A stretch of 64,000 nucleotides of DNA. Source: Streptomyces spiramyceticus (GTDB lineage Bacteria; Actinomycetota; Actinomycetes; Streptomycetales; Streptomycetaceae). The notes beneath the pieces are model-generated. The model was not told where the DNA came from and ran no database searches. It saw only the letters and a list, made by a program, of their open reading frames with translations. Both the position numbers and the translations under genes were made by a program. Location of the stretch: positions 4,513,501 through 4,577,500 of the forward strand of contig NZ_JARBAX010000001.1 of the NCBI RefSeq assembly GCF_028807635.1, read 5' to 3'. Below, in pieces: positions 59,705-64,000 of this stretch (positions within the stretch are counted from its first letter, which is position 1; every line of letters begins with the position of its first letter).

Positions 59705-60112
59705 GTGGCCGAGGGCCCGGAGTCGACCAGGCGGGTCGACGAATCCGAATTCCTTGAGATGAGCGGGCAGTGCCCCGCGCAGGCGAGAGTGCTGCGCAAG
59801 TCCCTGGAGGAGCTCGCCTCGGGACGGGGCGGGGACGCCCTCAAGGAAATGGCCCGGGAGGTCCTCTCGGGGCGTACGAGCCTCCGGGACGCGGTGAACA
59901 TTTCGGCCTACTCCGACCAACTCGTCGCACAGGCCGCCCCCATGGCCGAGAAGTGGGCGGCGCTCTCCGAGGCCGAGCGCGAGGCGCTCGCCGCCGAAGG
60001 CGAGCGGAGCATGGCCGAGGAGCAGGGCCGGATCGACGAGGAGCGCCGCGCGGCGCCGGGCGACAGCGGCAAGAAGTCCCGCCACGACGGCCGGGGCTGG
60101 TCGCTGTACTGA
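59705..60112 (+). CDS. Hypothetical helical protein preceding the WXG-like gene
   Basis: This 135-residue, mostly helical charged protein has RVDESEFLEMSGQCPAQARVLRKSLEELASG, LREAVNISAYSDQ-like and EKWAALSEAEREALAAEGERSM segments, and no known motif. The first half resembles chaperone/adaptor proteins that accompany type VII secretion substrates, but that is inference from position only. GTG start at 59705 with GGGAGG four bases upstream. It is probably cotranscribed with the next two genes. Confidence 0.65.
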   Translation: MAEGPESTRRVDESEFLEMSGQCPAQARVLRKSLEELASGRGGDALKEMAREVLSGRTSLRDAVNISAYSDQLVAQAAPMAEKWAALSEAEREALAAEGERSMAEEQGRIDEERRAAPGDSGKKSRHDGRGWSLY

Positions 60113-60199
60113 CCGGCCGCGGGGCGTGGGACAACGCCCCGGCCCCACTTACCTTTCATTGGCACTCACGCACTCACCTTTCAGGGGCAGGAGCAGACG

Positions 60200-61330
60200 G
60201 TGGGCTTTCGAGTCGAGCCGGGCGCGATCGACGGCTTTTCGAAGCTCGTGGGTCGTGCTGCCGACGGCAGTACGCAGGCCGTCTCGTACACGGGCAACGC
60301 GCAGATCGACACGGTGGCGGGCGGACAGCTCTGGGACCTCGTCACGGGTGATCACGACAAGTACGTGAACGACGCCAAGGGCGCCCTGCAGAAGGTGCAG
60401 AAGGTCCTCGACTCCTCGCAGCAGGAACTGGCCAAGTCCGCCAAGTACTACCGCGAGACGGACAGCGGCGTAGCAGCGAAGATGGACGCCACCTATCCGG
60501 GGTCCAAGGGGGCCGGCGGGCAGCCGGACGGCGGCGACGTACAGGACTTCTCCGATGCGAGCAACGCCACGGACCTGCTGAAGAAGTCCGGCGAAAGCGA
60601 CAACCCGCTGGTCAAGTACGGCCAGGGGCACGCCGACGAGTACATGATGAGCCCCGTCCAGAAGACCCTCGGCTCCGTCCTCGACCTGGGCAGCCCTTCG
60701 GCCATGGCGGTGGAGGCGTCCAAGCTGCTCTTCGGCTTCGACCCCTTCGGCGAAGTGAACAACTGGATCTTCGGGGACTGGAACAAGTACAACGACTGCG
60801 CCGACGTCTGGGACGGTCTCGGGGGCTTCTGCGACGCGGTGGCCGCCAATCTGAAGAAGGGCAACGGGAACGTCGGCCTGAGCTGGGCCGGCAACGCCTC
60901 GGACGCCGCCAGGGTTTACTTCGAAGAATTCGCCGGGAAGCTCGCCGAGATCAAGGAGACCTTCGAGTCCCTGCGGACCTGCTACAAGCAGGCCGCGCAG
61001 ATGGCGTTCCAGTTCGGCGAGTTCCTGAAGTCCTTCATGGTCATGTTCTGCGACGCCCTGGTCATCTGGCTGGTGAATCTGGCCGCCGCCCAGGCCGCCA
61101 ATCTGATTCCCGTCGGCGGTCAGGTGGCGTCCGTCGCGATGTTCGCCCTCGCGGCGGCGCAGGCCATCCGGATCATGCAGATGTGGGCCGAGGCGTCGAA
61201 GGCCTTCGACGCGATGGCGACCGCCTTGAGCGCCATCGCGCTGACCATGTCCACGGCGGTGAACGGCTTCTCCGCGGCGGACGGTTTCCCCGAGGTGAGC
61301 TCCGGCGGCTACGACCACCGCGCGGTCTGA
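60200..61330 (+). CDS. WXG100/PPE-like putative type VII secretion substrate
   Basis: In this 376-residue protein the first ~100 residues form a helical hairpin like WXG100/ESX proteins (FRVEPGAIDGFSKLVGRAADG...LQKVQKVLDSSQQELAKSAKYYRETDSGVAAKM). A Gly/Asp linker follows, then a long helical region with SWAGNASDAARVYFEEFAGKLAEI (another W-x-G turn). The C-terminal part is hydrophobic (ALVIWLVNLAAAQAANLIPVGGQVASVAMFALAAAQAIRIM). No toxin domain is visible, so it may be a structural or truncated toxin carrier. GTG start at 60200 after GGAGC. Confidence 0.7.
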   Translation: MGFRVEPGAIDGFSKLVGRAADGSTQAVSYTGNAQIDTVAGGQLWDLVTGDHDKYVNDAKGALQKVQKVLDSSQQELAKSAKYYRETDSGVAAKMDATYPGSKGAGGQPDGGDVQDFSDASNATDLLKKSGESDNPLVKYGQGHADEYMMSPVQKTLGSVLDLGSPSAMAVEASKLLFGFDPFGEVNNWIFGDWNKYNDCADVWDGLGGFCDAVAANLKKGNGNVGLSWAGNASDAARVYFEEFAGKLAEIKETFESLRTCYKQAAQMAFQFGEFLKSFMVMFCDALVIWLVNLAAAQAANLIPVGGQVASVAMFALAAAQAIRIMQMWAEASKAFDAMATALSAIALTMSTAVNGFSAADGFPEVSSGGYDHRAV

Positions 61331-61342
61331 GAACGGAGACTC

Positions 61343-61621
61343 GTGTCCTTCATGTTCGGCGACATCGACGATCTTGACCTGTTCCTCACCCGCGTGCGCA
61401 ACTGGGTCGTCGGGTGGGCACCCGCCTGCCTGGTGCTCGTGTGGTTCCTGACCAAGGAAGAGGGCTGGCACATGAGCTTCCTCGCCCTCTGCGTACTGCC
61501 GCCCGTCGCGGCGTACCTGGGAATCCGCGCCAAGCGCGAGATCCTCGTCGGCCTTGCATGGACGGCGGGCGCCCTGGCCGTCGCGCCGCTCCCGCTCGTC
61601 GCCGCGATCGAGCTCCTTTAG
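61343..61621 (+). CDS. Small membrane protein
   Basis: This 92-residue protein has three hydrophobic segments (VVGWAPACLVLVWFL; MSFLALCVLPPVAAYLGI; ILVGLAWTAGALAVAPLPLVAAIELL). It starts at GTG 61343, 12 bp after the WXG-like gene, with GGAGAC upstream, so it belongs to that operon. It may be the immunity or membrane partner of the secreted protein; this is positional inference only. Confidence 0.65.
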   Translation: MSFMFGDIDDLDLFLTRVRNWVVGWAPACLVLVWFLTKEEGWHMSFLALCVLPPVAAYLGIRAKREILVGLAWTAGALAVAPLPLVAAIELL

Positions 61622-61696
61622 ACATTCGGGCCGTTCAGGGTGTGACCCCGGCCCCCTGGCGCCCGAGCGCCGGGGGTCCTCTCGTCTCGTCGCCTG

Positions 61697-62221
61697 TCAG
61701 CCGTAGGCGAGGGCCTGGACGCGGTCGAGGGCGCCGTTGAACTTGTTGTGGTCGCCGACGATCGGGCCGCTGGAGGTGTACTGCCACATCGTCTGGTACG
61801 CCCAGCCCGCCGGGAGTTCGCCGGGCGTGGTGTTGTAGCGGGCGATCCACAGCGGGTTGCTCGCGCCGAAGCCGCCGTAGTTGCCGGTGCAGGTCTTCCA
61901 CCAGCTGGTCGCCGTGTAGATCACGGCGTCGCGGCCGGTGCGCGCCTTGTAGGTGTTGAGGAAGTCGCGGATCCAGCTGACCATGCCGCTCTGCGTCTTG
62001 CCGTAGCACTGCGCGCCGTACGGGTTCCACTCGATGTCGAGCGCGCCCGGCAGCGTCCTGCCGTCGCGCGACCAGCCGCCGCCGTTGTCCACGAAGTAGT
62101 TGGCCTGGTTGGCGCCGCTGGAGTCGTTGGGGGTCGCGAAGTGGTAAGCGCCGCGGATCATGCCGACGTTGTACGAGCCGTTGTACTGCTGCGCGAAGTA
62201 GGGGACCACTGGTGTGGACAT
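61697..62221 (-). pseudogene. 5'-truncated GH25 lysozyme
   Basis: The frame from ATG 62221 gives 174 residues matching the C-terminal two thirds of Streptomyces GH25 (Cellosyl-like) lysozymes: PYFAQQYNGSYNVGMIRGAY, LPGALDIEWNPYGAQCYG, YKARTGRDAVIYTATSWWKT and MWQYTSSGPIVGDHNKFNG. The DxE pair in ALDIE, which holds the catalytic Glu, is kept. The signal peptide and first strand, with the GIDVSHWQG catalytic Asp, are missing, and similarity starts abruptly at PYF. Without a signal and an active-site Asp it should be inactive. It is divergent from the MarR gene. Confidence 0.7.
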
Positions 62222-62362
62222 GCCATAAATGAAGCTACGCACGTAGAACGGCGGCGCGGAAGGGGCCCTGGGTGCCGCCGTTGGTCTACGCCTGCGAAAT
62301 ACTGGCCGAGCTGCGGCAATGGCCGCCGTTGAAGGAAACTTTCGGGGTGAGGAAAGCTCGCA

Positions 62363-62857
62363 ATGAGTGCTGACGTGCACGGAAGCGGGGGAGCGGGCGA
62401 CGCCGGTTCCGCGGAGGGAAGTGGTGTGGACCACGAATTCCTGGCCCTGGAGCGGGAGTTGGCGGTCTTCCTGCGTCGAGCCCGCGCGTCGTCGGGCGAC
62501 ATGGCCCGCGAGGTTCACCCGGAGCTGGAGCCCGCGGCGTACGGGCTGCTCGTACGGCTCGACGAGGTGGAACGGCAGAGAGCGACCGATCTGGCGGCCT
62601 GGTTCGGGGTCGGCAAGGCGACGATGAGCCGGCAGCTGCGCGCGCTGGAGGAGCTCGGCCTGGTCACGCGCGAGCCGGACCCGGCCGACGGGCGGGCCTC
62701 GCTGGTGGCGCTCACGGCGGAGGGGCGGGCGCGGTTCCGGCGGGTGCGGGATGCGCGGCGGGCGAGGTATGTGCGGAAGCTGGCGGACTGGGACCGGGCG
62801 GAGGTCGCGGAGCTGGCGCGGCTGCTGCACCAGTTGAACGAGCGGGCGGAGGGCTGA
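62363..62857 (+). CDS. MarR-family transcriptional regulator
   Basis: This 164-residue winged-helix regulator has a ~25-residue Gly/Ser/Ala N-terminus and a dimerisation helix (FLALERELAVFLRRAR). The HTH is VERQRATDLAAWFGVGKATMSRQLRALEELGLVTREPDPADGRASLVALTAEG, with the wing DPADGRAS typical of MarR. It probably senses a small phenolic or antibiotic ligand. GGAAAG precedes the ATG. It starts 141 bp from the truncated lysozyme, whose promoter region it may once have controlled. Confidence 0.88.
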   Translation: MSADVHGSGGAGDAGSAEGSGVDHEFLALERELAVFLRRARASSGDMAREVHPELEPAAYGLLVRLDEVERQRATDLAAWFGVGKATMSRQLRALEELGLVTREPDPADGRASLVALTAEGRARFRRVRDARRARYVRKLADWDRAEVAELARLLHQLNERAEG

Positions 62858-62880
62858 CGCGGGAGCGGCGGGGCCCCAGC

Positions 62881-63249
62881 TGTGAGGTCGGTCCCCGTTA
62901 CGAGGCCGGGCTCAGCTGTGAGCTCGGGCCTGTTGTGAGGTCGGCCCAGCTGTGAGGCCGGGCCCCATTGCGAGGCCGGGCCCAGCTGTGAGGTCGGGCC
63001 CCCGTTACGAGGCCGGGTTCAGGGTGAGGTTGGTCCCCGTTACGAGGCCGGGCTCCGCTGTGAGCTCGGGCCTGTTGTGCGGTCGGCCCAGCTGTGAGGC
63101 CGGGCCCCACTACGAGGCCGGGCTCAGTTGTGAGGTCGGGCCCCCGTTACGAGGCCGGGCTCAGCTGTGAGCTCGGGCCTGTTGTGCGGTCGGGCTCAGC
63201 TGGGGGCCGGGCCCGTATATGAGACCAGGCCCAGCCATGAGGCCGCGCC
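62881..63249. repeat. Minisatellite of ~18-bp units
   Basis: About 20 degenerate units of the form TGTGAGGCCGGGCCCAGC follow one another (variants start TGTGAG, TACGAG or TGTGCG). Larger blocks such as CGTTACGAGGCCGGGCT recur near 62896, 63038 and 63145, showing block duplication. Frames on both strands are low-complexity Pro/Gly/Arg and not convincing genes. It fills the space between the MarR gene and the convergent gene at 63250. Confidence 0.85.
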
Positions 63250-64000
63250 TCACAGCTCCGCGTAGATCACCGCCGCGTCGTCGTGGCGCTTCCAGCGGCG
63301 TACCAGGGGAGCCGTCGCCCCGTCCGTCTCCAGCGCCCGCACCCGGTCGATCAGCGCCTGCGCGTTCTCCTTGCGCAGTACGCCCACGCAGTCCTCCCAG
63401 TCGCCCCGGCCGAACATGTCGACCCACCGCGACGCGCCGTCGCTCAGCGCCGCCAGCGCCCGTACCTCCACCCGCGGGGTCACCCCCGACACCGCCCGCA
63501 CCGCCACCGAAGGATCGGCGGCTGCCGTGAAGAAGCCGCCCTCCTTGTTGCGCAGGGCGTCGGTCGCGGCCAGGGAGGAGAGGATCTCGCGGGGGAGCAG
63601 GTCGAGGCGGTTGTCCAGGATCGGGCGAACCGTGCCGTTCGGGGACTCCAGGAGCAGCGTCGAGTCCGAGAGCACCAGGTGTTCGACCGTCTCCGCGCCC
63701 CACCGCGCCACGACCACCGTCGCCTGAGGCGTACGCACGTGAGAAAGGTCACACGTCGTACGGTGGGCGTCGGCGGTGCGGCGAATGGACTCCGCGAGGA
63801 CCTCTTCCAGAGTCAAATCCCGCCTCGAAGTGGACAATTCGATCAACGCGCCGCCGAGTCGCGCGGTGAACCACGGAACCGAATGCAGGCACCCGTCGTC
63901 GCCCGCGGGCGGCGTCACGCCGTCCAGCAGGACCAGCGCCCCGCCCTGGCCGACGGCGGGCAGGGCGACAGACACCCAGTCCTCGTTGGGGCGTTCGGGA
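63250..64000 (-). CDS. PPM-phosphatase-like protein, 5' end outside the window
   Basis: The frame is open to the right edge (PERPNEDWVSVALPAVGQGG), so the start lies beyond 64000. The visible ~250 residues include RPNEDWV followed by a hydrophobic strand and LVLLDGVTPPAGDDG, reminiscent of the Asp-Gly core of PP2C/PPM-type proteins. TPQATVVVARWGAETVEHLVLSDSTLLLESPNG and RVEVRALAALSDGASRWVDMFG (a SDG motif) support it. Not all metal-binding Asp are evident, so it may be a degenerate phosphatase. The gene converges on MarR across the minisatellite. Confidence 0.65.
   Translation of the reverse strand, partial: PERPNEDWVSVALPAVGQGGALVLLDGVTPPAGDDGCLHSVPWFTARLGGALIELSTSRRDLTLEEVLAESIRRTADAHRTTCDLSHVRTPQATVVVARWGAETVEHLVLSDSTLLLESPNGTVRPILDNRLDLLPREILSSLAATDALRNKEGGFFTAAADPSVAVRAVSGVTPRVEVRALAALSDGASRWVDMFGRGDWEDCVGVLRKENAQALIDRVRALETDGATAPLVRRWKRHDDAAVIYAEL

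Noticed and set aside
1..64000. CRISPR arrays, rRNA operons and intact insertion sequences
   Set aside because: None seen: no regularly spaced identical repeats with unique spacers, no rRNA signatures, and no transposase motifs on either strand.

Overview
The window is a high-GC stretch of an actinomycete chromosome, almost certainly Streptomyces. The evidence is the codon usage, frequent GTG starts, a SigB/H-type stress sigma factor with its anti-sigma partner, nickel superoxide dismutase with its SodX peptidase, snapalysin with its divergent LysR regulator, a fused 2-oxoglutarate decarboxylase/dehydrogenase, and Lon behind an HspR-type operator. From memory, the core gene order resembles the S. 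coelicolor SCO524x-SCO528x region; no alignment was possible.

Layout. 1-5.5 kb: end of a membrane protein, anti-sigma/sigma pair, UBP zinc finger, Na+/H+ antiporter, PLP desulfhydrase/deaminase, amidase. 5.7-8.2 kb: an EshA-type family 2B encapsulin shell gene followed by a polyprenyl diphosphate synthase, its likely cargo. 8.3-14.4 kb: small enzymes, snapalysin and LysR regulator, an SDR protein, a secreted HNH nuclease. 14.75-23.19 kb: a decayed integrative element in the 3' end of sodN. It is bounded by a 24-bp direct repeat, carries a truncated and frameshifted tyrosine integrase next to one repeat, and holds regulators, a Nudix protein and a kinase-like/methyltransferase/HAD cassette. 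23.2-34.1 kb: sodN/sodX, methyltransferase, polar amino acid ABC transporter, malic enzyme, quinone-oxidoreductase-like protein, secreted GH5 hydrolase, and an HTH plus Clp N-domain pair with two tandem operators. 34.2-37.7 kb: an inverted-repeat intergenic element, a PadR/DUF4097 operon and small hypotheticals.

37.75-48.96 kb is the most unusual region. Collinear genes encode a trypsin-co-occurring protein, a trypsin-like protease fused to a VMAP-type region, a MoxR AAA ATPase, a SAV_2336/vWA/TPR protein, a 53-residue precursor peptide, an FxsB-type radical SAM/SPASM maturase and an FxsT-type NTPase/TPR protein. This looks like an NTP-dependent conflict system joined to a cyclophane-RiPP system. 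The precursor ends in Y-x-D-x-x-COOH instead of the F-x-S-x-x-COOH of its family. The peptide and its maturase overlap their neighbours by 4 nt (ATGA), so they are likely translationally coupled.

49-64 kb: odhA and a two-component system on the minus strand, a spermidine-synthase-like protein, GNAT, lon, a WXG100-like trio, a 5'-truncated GH25 lysozyme, a MarR regulator, an ~18-bp-unit minisatellite, and the 3' part of a protein whose start lies beyond the window. No rRNA, tRNA or CRISPR array was found.
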